From JAIVJM01 sp963816985 (GTDB lineage Bacteria; Acidobacteriota; Blastocatellia; Pyrinomonadales; Pyrinomonadaceae), in the NCBI GenBank assembly GCA_963816985.1, contig CAWFMF010000004.1, positions 3,038,001 through 3,102,000 of the forward strand: a stretch of 64,000 nucleotides of DNA, written 5' to 3'. Both the position numbers and the translations under genes were made by a program. Below, piece after piece: positions 1 through 7,389 of the stretch. Positions within the stretch are counted from its first letter, which is position 1; every line of letters begins with the position of its first letter. Under the pieces are notes generated by a model. The model did not search any database and was not told the DNA's origin. It saw only the letters and a list, made by a program, of their open reading frames with translations.

Positions 1-438
1 CATTGTCGAGCCGCCCGGCTCCAACGTGTAGACGCGTTGGAAGGCTGTGCGGTTCGAGGCGAAGAGCAGCCGCTTGCCGTCGGGCGTCCAGGCGAAAGGG
101 AACTCCGTGCCGGGATGAAAGGTGAGCCGCTCGGCCTCGCCACCGGCGGCGGGGCCGACGTACACGTCCCACGCGGGGCCGGACTGTTTGCCGTAGGCGA
201 GCCGCGAGCCGTCCGGCGAGAAGACGGGGAAGTTGTACGAGCCGGGCGTCGGGTTGAGCCGCCGCGCCTCGCCGCCGCCGCGCTCGACGAGCCAGATGTC
301 GCCCGCGTAAGAGAAGGCGATATGCGTCCGGTTGACGGCGACGCGCCCGAAGAGCATCGGCGCGCTCGCTCCTTGCGCGTGAGCGCCCGCGCAGAACAGG
401 AGAATGAGGAGGATTGAAGGCAGTGCGGCTCTCGGCAT
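1..438 (-). CDS. Tricorn-type/S41 protease, N-terminal part (cut by window edge)
   Basis: This is the first 146 codons of a secreted protein that runs off the left edge. The start ATG (438-436) is preceded by a GGAG ribosome site about 10 bases upstream. Residues 1-20 form a signal peptide (hydrophobic ILLILLFCAG, then AHAQ). Next comes the opening of a six-bladed propeller: HIAFSYAGDIWLVERGGGEA, then FSPDGSRLAYG and WTPDGKRLLFASNR, which are TolB/WD40-like blades. This order and wording match the N-terminus of tricorn-core proteases, which digest peptides behind a propeller gate. The PDZ and catalytic S41 domains would lie outside the window, so the protease assignment is by family resemblance only. 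A simple TolB-type propeller protein is the alternative. Confidence 0.75.
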   Translation of the reverse strand, partial: MPRAALPSILLILLFCAGAHAQGASAPMLFGRVAVNRTHIAFSYAGDIWLVERGGGEARRLNPTPGSYNFPVFSPDGSRLAYGKQSGPAWDVYVGPAAGGEAERLTFHPGTEFPFAWTPDGKRLLFASNRTAFQRVYTLEPGGSTM

Positions 439-901
439 GTGAAGTATCTCCGTTTTTCTTAGTCTTCGACCGTTCGCGGGAGAGCGGGTCTTCGGGTGCG
501 GAGACTATAGCCCGCACGGGCGCGGGGCGTCTTGGAAGACAGAAAGCTTGTTGGAAAAAAAGTGGGCGGCGGGCGGTCAGCGGTTCGGAGCGCCGGAGGC
601 GCGTCGGAGATGAGCCGGGGGTGAAGCCGAAGGAGCGAGCCGCAGGCGTGCGACGAAGGCGCAGCCCCCGGAAGCAGGTCAAGAAAAAACATCTCGCCCC
701 GGCAGGGGCGACGGAAACGACGCGCGTTCGTATTCGGCGCGTGTTCCCGCGCCCCTGCCGGGGCGCATAATTTTTTATGCTGCGCTGTTCCGGGGGTTCG
801 CGCTTCGGTCGCTCTCGCTCCCTCGCACACCCCCGGCTCATCTCAGACGCGCCTCCGGCGCTCTTAACTGCGTACCACCTACTTCATTCCTGCGTACTTC
901 T
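439..901. other. Gene-free stretch between divergently read ends
   Basis: I see no credible gene in these 463 bases. They are occupied mostly by the nested inverted repeat at 589-862 described separately. The part nearest 439-480 should hold the promoter of the tricorn-like gene, but no clear -35/-10 pair stands out. Confidence 0.5.
589..862. repeat. Nested inverted repeat, about 274 bp
   Basis: The left arm (589-623, AGCGCCGGAGGCGCGTCGGA...) returns as an inverted copy at 828-862 with few mismatches. Complementarity continues inward over roughly 50 further bases with gaps. A second, tighter palindrome sits in the centre: CGCCCCGGCAGGGGCG at 695-710 faces CGCCCCTGCCGGGGCG at 750-765. The whole unit could fold into one long cruciform. 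No ORF or target-site duplication is evident. It may be a small non-autonomous mobile element or two facing copies of a dispersed repeat. Confidence 0.7.
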
Positions 902-1735
902 TCAATTCCCCCGCGCGGCGGAGCGGAACTCGGCGGGGGTGAGGCCGGTGTGGCGTTTGAAGGCGTTGGAGAAGTGGCTCTGGTCGTAGAAGCCTGTGTC
1001 GGCGGCAATCTCGCTCAAGGGGCGTTCGGAGAGCGCCATCTCGGCGCAGGCCCGCTCGACGCGGAGGCGGCGCGCGTACTCGCCGACGCTCTCGCGGTAG
1101 AAGCGTCGGAACTCGTGCGCGAGGTGGACGGGGTGGACGCCGACCTCGCTGGCGAGCGCGGCGAGCGCGGGGACGACGCCCGACTGCTCATGCAGTATCT
1201 CGCGCGCACGCTCAAGCCAACGCGGCGCGCGGCGTTCGCGCGCACGCGCGCCGCGTCGCGCGACCTCGGCCACCAGCTCAAGGATGATGCCCTCGACGGC
1301 GAGCGGCGAATACTTGTCCGACTCGCGGAACTCGCGGTAGAGCCTGAGCGCGAGGCCGACCGCCGGGCCGCCCTCGAAGCAGTCCGGGCTCGCGATCTGC
1401 AAGTCGTATTCGCGCAGTCGTTCGAGCCAGCACGGCTTCACATCGGCGCGGAAGATGCGCACCTCCTGTTCGTGGAAGGCGACGGCGTGCGCGCGTCCGG
1501 GCGGGTGCGAGAGGAGCGCGGCGGGTTTGCCGCGCAGCTCCGTGTCGCCGATGGTCTCGGTGTAGCCGCCTCGGAGGACGAGGCTGAAGTAGGCGGGCTC
1601 GTGTTCGTGCTTCGGCATCCGCAGGCCGGGCGGGTACGCGCACTCGGTCAAGACGAAGCCGCCGACCTCGCGGCGGCTGAGAAGCGTCGGCGTCTTGACG
1701 CGGCGCTCGACGGCGCGGGCTCTGGACTCCGGCAT
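902..1735 (-). CDS. AraC-family transcriptional regulator
   Basis: This is a 277-residue regulator of normal AraC length. Residues 25-110 look like the cupin-type sensing domain (PPGLRMPKHEHEPAYFSLVL, with a His/Glu cluster as in metal- or small-ligand-binding cupins). The last 100 residues hold the double helix-turn-helix: LASEVGVHPVHLAHEFRRFY is the first, and LSEIAADTGFYDQSHFSNAF with KRHTGLTPAEFR is the conserved second. It should bind DNA and regulate nearby or distant promoters in response to an unknown ligand. The ATG at 1735 follows AAGGAG (about -6 to -11). It stands alone, in the same direction as the FKBP gene 170 bases upstream, so its targets cannot be guessed from context. Confidence 0.93.
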   Translation of the reverse strand: MPESRARAVERRVKTPTLLSRREVGGFVLTECAYPPGLRMPKHEHEPAYFSLVLRGGYTETIGDTELRGKPAALLSHPPGRAHAVAFHEQEVRIFRADVKPCWLERLREYDLQIASPDCFEGGPAVGLALRLYREFRESDKYSPLAVEGIILELVAEVARRGARARERRAPRWLERAREILHEQSGVVPALAALASEVGVHPVHLAHEFRRFYRESVGEYARRLRVERACAEMALSERPLSEIAADTGFYDQSHFSNAFKRHTGLTPAEFRSAARGN

Positions 1736-1904
1736 GGGCGTTCTCCTTACGGTCGGGCGAATGATTTCGGTTTGCGGCGAATGAAGGGCGGGGGAGCCGG
1801 GGCGTTGATTTCAGCCGCACGTCTTTTGCCTGTTCAAAGGCAATAACGCCGCGCGCGCCCGTTTAGTTGCCGGAACTTCTGAAGGCGGCGGCGCGTCGTC
1901 GGCC

Positions 1905-2738
1905 TCAGTTCTGCGTGAGGGTTTGGAGCGCCTTCCGCGCACTCTCTGACTTGGGGTCGAGTTCGAGCGCCTTCCGGTAGTTGTCTATCGCCGACTGCTT
2001 TTCGCCGAGGGCGAGGTAGGCTTCGGCGAGACTGTCGTAGACGTTCGCGGAGGCCGGGTAGGCTTCGACGTTGAGCTTGAAGACCTCGACCGCTTCTTTC
2101 GTCTGCTTATTCGCGAGCAGGCGGTAGCCCCACGCGTTCAAGTCCGACTCGCTCGTGTAGAAGTCGCTGCCGCCTCCGCTCTTTAGCTCGCGGAAGCGCG
2201 CGACCGCCGCCTCGATGCCTTTCTCTTTGAGCGTCCGCGAGAGCACCTCGGAGAGCGTCGTCGCCTTCACGTCCACGACTTCGATGACGAAGATGAGAGT
2301 CGAGCGGGGAGGAATCAGACCGTTGCCGACGTTGCGGTCGCCGTAGCCGAGCGCGGGCGGGATGACGAGCACGGCCTGATCGCCGACGCGCAGGAGCGCC
2401 ACGCCCTCGTCCCAACCCTTGATGACGCGGCCCTCGCCCAACTTGAACGCGATGGGCTCGCCCCGGTCGCGCGAGCTGTCGAACTTCACGCCGTTGCTCA
2501 GAGTGCCCGTGTAGTGGACGAGGACGGTCTCGCCCTTGAGAGGCTGACGGCCTGTGCCGCGTTTGGTGACGACGTAGGTGAGGCCCGAAGCGGTCGTCAC
2601 CGCCGCCGACGCCGGAGGCTTACTCGCGACCGCGCGGCGGGGCGGAGACCTCCGGCGTCTGCCGGTCTGCGCGTGTGTGTCGAGGCTCTGCGCGGCGGTC
2701 GCCGCGACGAAGAGGGCTGCGATGACGAGGGCTTTCAT
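1905..2738 (-). CDS. Secreted FKBP-type peptidyl-prolyl isomerase with TPR tail
   Basis: This 277-residue protein begins with a signal peptide (residues 1-24, ending THAQ) and a basic Arg-rich linker. Residues 50-160 form an FKBP fold: TVLVHYTGTLSNGVKFDSS, IKGWDEGV, VLVIPPALGYG and PRSTLIFVIEVV, with the aromatic binding-pocket residues kept. Residues 195-277 form two TPR-like repeats (AWGYRLLANKQTKEAVEVF; YDSLAEAYLALGEKQSAIDN). It would catalyse prolyl cis-trans isomerisation during folding of exported proteins, with the TPR part binding clients or partners. The fusion of an exported FKBP to TPRs is less common than the cytosolic eukaryotic arrangement but is recognisable. Confidence 0.92.
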   Translation of the reverse strand: MKALVIAALFVAATAAQSLDTHAQTGRRRRSPPRRAVASKPPASAAVTTASGLTYVVTKRGTGRQPLKGETVLVHYTGTLSNGVKFDSSRDRGEPIAFKLGEGRVIKGWDEGVALLRVGDQAVLVIPPALGYGDRNVGNGLIPPRSTLIFVIEVVDVKATTLSEVLSRTLKEKGIEAAVARFRELKSGGGSDFYTSESDLNAWGYRLLANKQTKEAVEVFKLNVEAYPASANVYDSLAEAYLALGEKQSAIDNYRKALELDPKSESARKALQTLTQN

Positions 2739-2765
2739 ATTCGAGTGAGTCTCTCCCTTGTGTCT

Positions 2766-3218
2766 CTAAGCGTCGGCGTCGGCGGGCGCGTAGTGCGCAC
2801 GGAAATATTCGTCGTCGTTGAAGTACGCGCCGCCTTCGAGCGAGATGAGCCAGTCGCCCGGCTCGCCGTGCGCGGGGCCTTCGGCGGTGACGATGTCGAG
2901 CGGCGCTTCGAGGCGCGCGGCCTCGACCTCGGCGGTGACTTTCTTCTGGTACTGGTCGCCGCCGACGTGCTCGTAGGTCTTGGCGAAATGTTCAGCCGAG
3001 GCGACGGCCACGTCCGGCGTGCCGTCGGCGCGTTGGCCGTAAGTAATCTTCCACGCGCCGGGCTCGCCTTGAAACGCGCCGCCCTCGCCGAAGGGGTTCG
3101 GAACCTCTTCGCGCTCCTTCAACTGGACGGCGGTGACGGGCTTCGGGATGGCGCGGTAACGTTGGAACGGGAGGCCGGGCAGTTCGGTGCGCGGCGTGGG
3201 TGTGGGCTTCTCCGACAT
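2766..3218 (-). CDS. PGDYG-like protein of unknown function
   Basis: This 150-residue cytosolic protein has no signal peptide. I placed the start at the ATG at 3218 (MSEKPTPTP). A longer reading back to 3362 adds an Arg/Ser-rich stretch without protein character. It contains two related blocks, FQGEPGAWKITYG and HGEPGDWLISLEGGAYFND. These resemble the PGDYG family, small domains of unknown function where a PGDY/W turn precedes a strand and a FxxxY. Two such blocks in one chain suggest an internal duplication. No catalytic motif is visible. It lies 27 bases downstream of no other gene on its strand, so it is probably monocistronic. Confidence 0.6.
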   Translation of the reverse strand: MSEKPTPTPRTELPGLPFQRYRAIPKPVTAVQLKEREEVPNPFGEGGAFQGEPGAWKITYGQRADGTPDVAVASAEHFAKTYEHVGGDQYQKKVTAEVEAARLEAPLDIVTAEGPAHGEPGDWLISLEGGAYFNDDEYFRAHYAPADADA

Positions 3219-3391
3219 CTTTCTTCTACAACTTTCTTCCGCGGGCGCGGCCACCTTTGGCCGACGCGGGCGGTGTCTGAATCTTCTGTGTGACGTGGGC
3301 CGTATTATGTCATAGCCGACGCCGACGCCAGAACTTTCAACAGAACTTTTTCCGCGCGGCAAAAATATAAGGAGCTACAATCCGCTTCCTC

Positions 3392-4855
3392 ATGAAGTGT
3401 CCGTCCTGCACGACAGAAATCTCGGAAGAGAGCGTCTCCTGCCCGTCCTGCGGCGTCGTCTTCGACGAGGCGACCGCCGAGACGCGCATCCTGCCGGAGA
3501 CGCCGAAGCCTTCTCATGTCGGCGGCGTTGACTCCGCGCCGGGCCGCAAGGCTTCGCAGCCGACGCGCGGCTCGCGCACGCTCGCTTCGTCGGACTCGCT
3601 CGACCACGCGCGCTTCGTGGCGGGGACGATGCTCGACGAGCGTTACCGCGTCGTCGGCCTCCTGGGGCGCGGCGGGATGGGCGAGGTCTACAAGGCCGAG
3701 GACTTGAAGCTCGAACAGCCCGTCGCGCTCAAGTTTTTGCCCGACGCGCTCTCGGCGGACGGCGCGGCGCTCGCGCGCTTTCACCGGGAGGTGCGGGTCG
3801 CGCGACAGATTTCGCACCGCAACATCTGCCGCGTCTACGACATCGGCGAGTCCGAGGGGCTCCACTTCCTCTCGATGGAGTACGTCAGGGGCGAGGAACT
3901 CTCTTCGGTGCTCAAGCGGTTCGGTCGCCTGCCCTCGGACAAGGCGACGGACATCGCGCGGCAGTTGTGCGCGGGGCTCGCGGCGGCGCACGACGCGGGC
4001 GTGCTGCACCGCGACCTCAAGCCGTCGAACGTGATGATTGACGAGAACGGGAACGTCCGCATCACGGACTTCGGGCTCGCAGGACTTCTGGAAGACTTCA
4101 GCGGCGGGGCGGCGCTCGAAGGCACGCCCGAATACATGTCGCCGGAGCAGCTCAAGGGTGGAGAGCTGACGGCGCGCAGCGACATCTACTCGCTCGGCCT
4201 CGTGCTCTACGAAGTCTTCACGGGCCGCAAGGCTTTCGCGGCGAACACGCTTCCCGAACTGCTCCGCCTGCGCCGGACGGTGTCCATGCCGGAGAGCCCC
4301 TCGACCATCGTCCGCGACTTAGACCCCTTAGTCGAGCGCGTCATCGAGCGTTGCATCTCGGTCGAGCCGAGAGAGCGGCCCGCCTCCGCGCTTGCAAGTG
4401 GCGGCGGCCCTGCCGGGCGGAGACCCTTTGGCGGCGGCATTAGCGGCGGGCGAGACGCCTTCGCCGGAGATGGTCGCCGCCGCGCCGAAGGAGGGAAGTC
4501 TGCGCCCGCCGATCGCCGTCGCGCTGCTCGCGCTCGCGCTCGCGGGCCTCGCGCTCTGCGTGCTCCTCTCGCCGTGGGTGTTTCTGCACGCGTCCGTGCC
4601 GCTCGAAAAGTCTACGGAAGCGTTGAAGGAGCGCGCGGGCGACATCAGCGCGAAGCTCGGCTACGGCGGCGTGACGGACGAGGCTTACTCCTTCTACACC
4701 GACTCGGAATACCTCGAACACGTCCGCGAGCAAGACACTTCGCCCGCGCGTTGGGAGAGACTGAAGTCGGGGCAGCCCACGGCGGTCGGGTTCTGGTACC
4801 GGCAGAGCCCGCGCCACCTCTTGCCGTTAAGCCGGGAGAACGTCAACGAAATTGA
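3392..4855 (+). CDS. Ser/Thr protein kinase, catalytic half (frameshifted from its membrane half)
   Basis: The first 334 codons encode a zinc ribbon (CPSC at 3-6, CPSC at 17-20) and a complete Hanks-type kinase domain. It has GRGGMGEVY at 92-100, the ATP-binding lysine in VALKF near 114, HRDLKPSNVM near 206, DFGLAG near 227 and EGTPEYMSPEQ. It phosphorylates proteins on Ser/Thr at the membrane. After SAL (codon 334, base 4393) this frame degenerates into an Arg/Ala-rich shadow up to 4855. The natural continuation (QVAAALPGGDPLAAALAAG) is in the next frame, from 4392 on. One extra base in CTTG (4391-4394) explains this. The intact protein would have about 916 residues. Sequencing error or recent mutation are both possible. 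Confidence 0.85.
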   Translation: MKCPSCTTEISEESVSCPSCGVVFDEATAETRILPETPKPSHVGGVDSAPGRKASQPTRGSRTLASSDSLDHARFVAGTMLDERYRVVGLLGRGGMGEVYKAEDLKLEQPVALKFLPDALSADGAALARFHREVRVARQISHRNICRVYDIGESEGLHFLSMEYVRGEELSSVLKRFGRLPSDKATDIARQLCAGLAAAHDAGVLHRDLKPSNVMIDENGNVRITDFGLAGLLEDFSGGAALEGTPEYMSPEQLKGGELTARSDIYSLGLVLYEVFTGRKAFAANTLPELLRLRRTVSMPESPSTIVRDLDPLVERVIERCISVEPRERPASALASGGGPAGRRPFGGGISGGRDAFAGDGRRRAEGGKSAPADRRRAARARARGPRALRAPLAVGVSARVRAARKVYGSVEGARGRHQREARLRRRDGRGLLLLHRLGIPRTRPRARHFARALGETEVGAAHGGRVLVPAEPAPPLAVKPGERQRN

Positions 4856-6140
4856 CCCGCCGCGCACGGTTTCGGGGATGGCCGGGCTCTCGCTCGACAC
4901 GCGCGGGCGTTTGCTCTCCTTCTACGGCGTGCCGCCGCAGGTCTTAGAGCCGCAGGACGCGCCCGCCGCCGCCTTCGATTGGTCGAAGCTCTTCGCGGAG
5001 GCGGGGCTCGACCCCTCGCAGTTCAAGGAGACCACTCCGAAGTGGATTCCCTCGCAGCCCTTCGACGCGCAGGCGGCGTGGGAGGGTTTTTATCCCGGAC
5101 AAGCGGACGCGCCCCTTCGCGTCGAGGCCGCGTCATTCCGTGGGAAGCCCGTTCACTTCCAAATCATTAACCCCTGGAACAGACCTTCAAGGCAGGAGCA
5201 GACGCAGGTGCGCGCGGGCGAGAAGGCCGTCCAGACCTTGCTCATCGGATTGTTCCTATTGATTCTGCTCGGCGCGGCGTTGCTCGCGCGGCACAACCTG
5301 CGTTTGGGGCGCGGCGACCGCAAAGGGGCTTTCAAGCTCGCCTTGTTCTTCTTCGTGGTGGCGATGCTCTCAAGCATCATCTCGACGCACCACGTCCCGA
5401 CATTGGGGGGCGAATTCTCGCTCCTCATCAACGAGCTGGCCTTCAACCTGATGGTGACGTGCCTTTTGTGGCTCGTCTACATCGCGGTCGAGCCCTTCGT
5501 GCGAAGGCGCTGGCCGGGGAGGATTATCAGTTGGAACCGGCTTTTGGCGGGCGACTGGCGCGACCCCCTTGTGGGGCGAGACCTCTTGCTCGGCGCGGTC
5601 TTCGGCTTCGGGCTGCTGCTCGTCGGCTACTTACAACTCCGCGCCCCGCATTGGCTCGGACTACCGTCGCCGACGCCCGCCGCCATCGAACTGCGGGGCT
5701 TGCTCGGCGCGCGGAACCTCGCCGCGTTGGTGGGCGCGCAGGTGCTCAACTCTCTGCTCGCGCCTTCGTTCATCCTGTTCCTGCTCTTGCTCTTCAACAT
5801 CATCCTGCGCAAGCGTTGGGTGGCGACCGCAGTGGTCTGGCTGCTCTTCACGCTGCCGGGTGGCCTGGCGGGCGAGAATCTTTTGATTGACCTGCCGTTC
5901 GCGGCCATCGGCGCGGCGCTGACGCTCTTCATCCTCCTGCGCTTCGGGCTTTTGGCGATGTTCTTCTCGCAGTTCTTCATCCTCATGTTCAACTTCTTCC
6001 CCATCACCCCAGACCTCTCGGTCTGGTACGCGGGCGGCACTCTCCTCTGCCTCTCCGTCGGGCTGGCCCTCATCCTCTTCGGCTTCAAGACCTCGCTCGC
6101 GGGCCAGCCGCTCTTTCGCGGCTCGCTGGTGGACGACTAA
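4392..6140 (+). CDS. Membrane half of the frameshifted Ser/Thr kinase
   Basis: This frame has no start codon of its own with a ribosome site; it begins with the QVAAALPGGDPLAAA linker that normally follows the kinase domain directly. It continues with a membrane segment (AVALLALALAGLALCVLLSP), an extracytoplasmic region of about 200 residues, and at least seven hydrophobic helices, including LLIGLFLLILLGAALLA, LALFFFVVAMLSSI, LLLGAVFGFGLLLVGYLQL and LPFAAIGAALTLFILLRFGL. The architecture of kinase, single helix, sensor loop and polytopic C-terminus suggests a receptor kinase that reads an envelope signal. The ligand is unknown. The reading is intact to the stop at 6140, which argues that the locus was functional very recently or that the shift is a base-calling error. 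Confidence 0.8.
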   Translation: MQVAAALPGGDPLAAALAAGETPSPEMVAAAPKEGSLRPPIAVALLALALAGLALCVLLSPWVFLHASVPLEKSTEALKERAGDISAKLGYGGVTDEAYSFYTDSEYLEHVREQDTSPARWERLKSGQPTAVGFWYRQSPRHLLPLSRENVNEIDPPRTVSGMAGLSLDTRGRLLSFYGVPPQVLEPQDAPAAAFDWSKLFAEAGLDPSQFKETTPKWIPSQPFDAQAAWEGFYPGQADAPLRVEAASFRGKPVHFQIINPWNRPSRQEQTQVRAGEKAVQTLLIGLFLLILLGAALLARHNLRLGRGDRKGAFKLALFFFVVAMLSSIISTHHVPTLGGEFSLLINELAFNLMVTCLLWLVYIAVEPFVRRRWPGRIISWNRLLAGDWRDPLVGRDLLLGAVFGFGLLLVGYLQLRAPHWLGLPSPTPAAIELRGLLGARNLAALVGAQVLNSLLAPSFILFLLLLFNIILRKRWVATAVVWLLFTLPGGLAGENLLIDLPFAAIGAALTLFILLRFGLLAMFFSQFFILMFNFFPITPDLSVWYAGGTLLCLSVGLALILFGFKTSLAGQPLFRGSLVDD

Positions 6141-6179
6141 CGTGCGGGCTGGATGAGTTGTTAGCTTGCGCCTGTGGAT

Positions 6180-6398
6180 TTATGCGGCGAATTCATAAAC
6201 CGGGGTTTCGATAACCTTCTTGGGCTTTTCCCCTTCCCAAATCATCTGCTGTAGCCGCTCGACGGTTTCCGGGGAGAAGAACTGCTCGCCGGTTTCGACG
6301 CAGACTCTGGCAGGTACGTTCTCGACGATAATAAACTTGCCGTCTTTTTCGAGCGTGTACGTGACTCTCCGCTCGACCATTGTTTCTTGAGCGCTCAT
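6180..6398 (-). CDS. YgiT/MqsA-like antitoxin-type small protein
   Basis: This 72-residue protein starts at the ATG at 6398. Its core, IIVENVPARVCVETGEQFFS followed by PETVERLQQMIWEGEKPKK, matches the strand and helix that follow the zinc finger in YgiT/MqsA-family antitoxins. The usual CPxC pairs are absent: only one Cys (in RVCVETG) remains, so zinc binding is unlikely. It begins 5 bases after the stop of the DUF4258 gene, so both are co-transcribed. By analogy it would neutralise the DUF4258 partner and may autoregulate the operon. That function is inferred from the pairing, not shown. Confidence 0.75.
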   Translation of the reverse strand: MSAQETMVERRVTYTLEKDGKFIIVENVPARVCVETGEQFFSPETVERLQQMIWEGEKPKKVIETPVYEFAA

Positions 6399-6403
6399 CT
6401 CAG

Positions 6404-6706
6404 CTACTTCCTCACCTTAAAATCAACCCAGAGGTTTGCGTCCGGCTCGTAGAGCGTAACGATCTTCAGCAGAGGACGCGACGGGTAGCTGCACTGGAGG
6501 TGCAAAGGTCTGCCCGCTTGAGTGTAACCGAATATCAGGCAGCTAGGGCCGTACTTATCATCCGGATAATCTTCGATGACTTCCCCATCGGCGATTGCCT
6601 CGCGTATCTCACGCAACGTGACGCGGCGCAAGATACTTTGGTCAGCGGCATGCTTAGAGAACTCGAACTGCCCGGATGAAATTTTCTCACGAATCTCCTC
6701 AATCAT
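6404..6706 (-). CDS. DUF4258 protein, putative toxin partner
   Basis: This protein of about 100 residues contains the DUF4258 signature: FSKHAADQSILRRVTLREIR, then IEDYPDDKYGPSCLIFGYT, PLHLQCSYP and VTLYEPDANLW. DUF4258 is related in fold to RelE/HigB-like and YgiU-type small nucleases and commonly pairs with YgiT-like proteins. I chose the ATG at 6706 (MIEEIREK). A GTG at 6742 adds 12 residues but also lacks a ribosome site. The gene precedes the antitoxin-like gene by 5 bases. Toxicity and ribonuclease activity are inference only. Confidence 0.75.
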   Translation of the reverse strand: MIEEIREKISSGQFEFSKHAADQSILRRVTLREIREAIADGEVIEDYPDDKYGPSCLIFGYTQAGRPLHLQCSYPSRPLLKIVTLYEPDANLWVDFKVRK

Positions 6707-6780
6707 CCATCTAAGGATATATCGTCTCGCTGCCGTTGGCACGTGAGTTTGTGACTTGGAAGTTAGAGACTAACAACCCT

Positions 6781-6986
6781 CGAAGGGGGCGGAATAATTT
6801 AGCCCACGGCGTCAGCCGTGGGAACACACAGAAAAGAACAATGAGAGCCCCGTCAGGGGCGAAAGAATTTCAACTTGCTAAATGGACAAGTTGAAATTCT
6901 TTCGCCCCTGACGGGGCTCTTTAACTTTCTGTTGTCGCTGTGTCCCACGGCTCGCGCCCCTCGTCTAAATTATTCCGCCCCCTTCG
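6781..6986. repeat. Nested inverted repeats, 206 bp
   Basis: The outer arms CGAAGGGGGCGGAATAATTT (from 6781) and their inverted copy (ending 6986) enclose an inner perfect 34-bp palindrome. That palindrome is 844-877, beginning AGAGCCCCGTCAGGGGCGAA, against 887-920, with a 9-base loop. Between them lie CCCACGGC words in both orientations. The stretch looks like one repeat element inserted within another. It lies just upstream of the DUF4258 gene and may silence or terminate read-through. Confidence 0.8.
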
Positions 6987-7058
6987 GGGGCTGCGCGGCG
7001 CAAAGTCCCCGAAGGGGACGGAGTGTAGCGGATTGCAAATGAGTGTGACCGTTGTCGG

Positions 7059-7160
7059 AACTGTAGGGGCAGGGCTTGTCCCTGCCCGCGGACTTTCTAA
7101 AGAGTCAGGTTGAGTTTAACGAGCAAGCGGGCAGGGACAAGCCCTGCCCCTACAGTCATC
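7059..7160. repeat. 102-bp palindromic element, copy A
   Basis: The ends are perfect 30-bp inverted repeats (ACTGTAGGGGCAGGGCTTGT... and its complement) around a spacer of about 37 bases. The full 102 bases are identical to 10384-10485. No coding capacity exists. It resembles a miniature inverted-repeat element moved by an enzyme encoded elsewhere. Confidence 0.9.
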
Positions 7161-7175
7161 CCGCCGGAGCCGCAC

Positions 7176-7331
7176 CTAATCGCAAGTCTCCATAGGCATC
7201 CGCCATTGTGCCTCCGCAAAAAACTCGTCCCCCAACGGCGGAATATCCGAAGTGTCAATCTCCTCATCCGTCATGGCGTCAATGCGCGCCCAATCCGTCT
7301 CGGAGGGCTTCTTCGAATTTCTTTCGTTCAT
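7176..7331 (-). CDS. Orphan BrnA-like antitoxin, 51 residues
   Basis: The ATG at 7331 opens a 51-codon gene whose core SETDWARIDAMTDEEIDTSD followed by IPPLGDEFFAEAQWRMP matches the conserved middle of BrnA/CopG-type antitoxins (TDW..x..MxDEDIDxSDIPP). BrnA normally follows a BrnT ribonuclease gene. Here the upstream bases (7332-7389) are too short for one, and the next gene is an oxygenase. It therefore looks like an antitoxin that has lost its toxin, or one that acts in trans. The ribosome site is weak. The strong family match is the main support. Confidence 0.7.
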   Translation of the reverse strand: MNERNSKKPSETDWARIDAMTDEEIDTSDIPPLGDEFFAEAQWRMPMETCD

Positions 7332-7389
7332 GTGAGTGCTCGCTCATTTCTTCTCGGCCTTGGCCTCTTCGGGCAGACTGTGCGTGACC

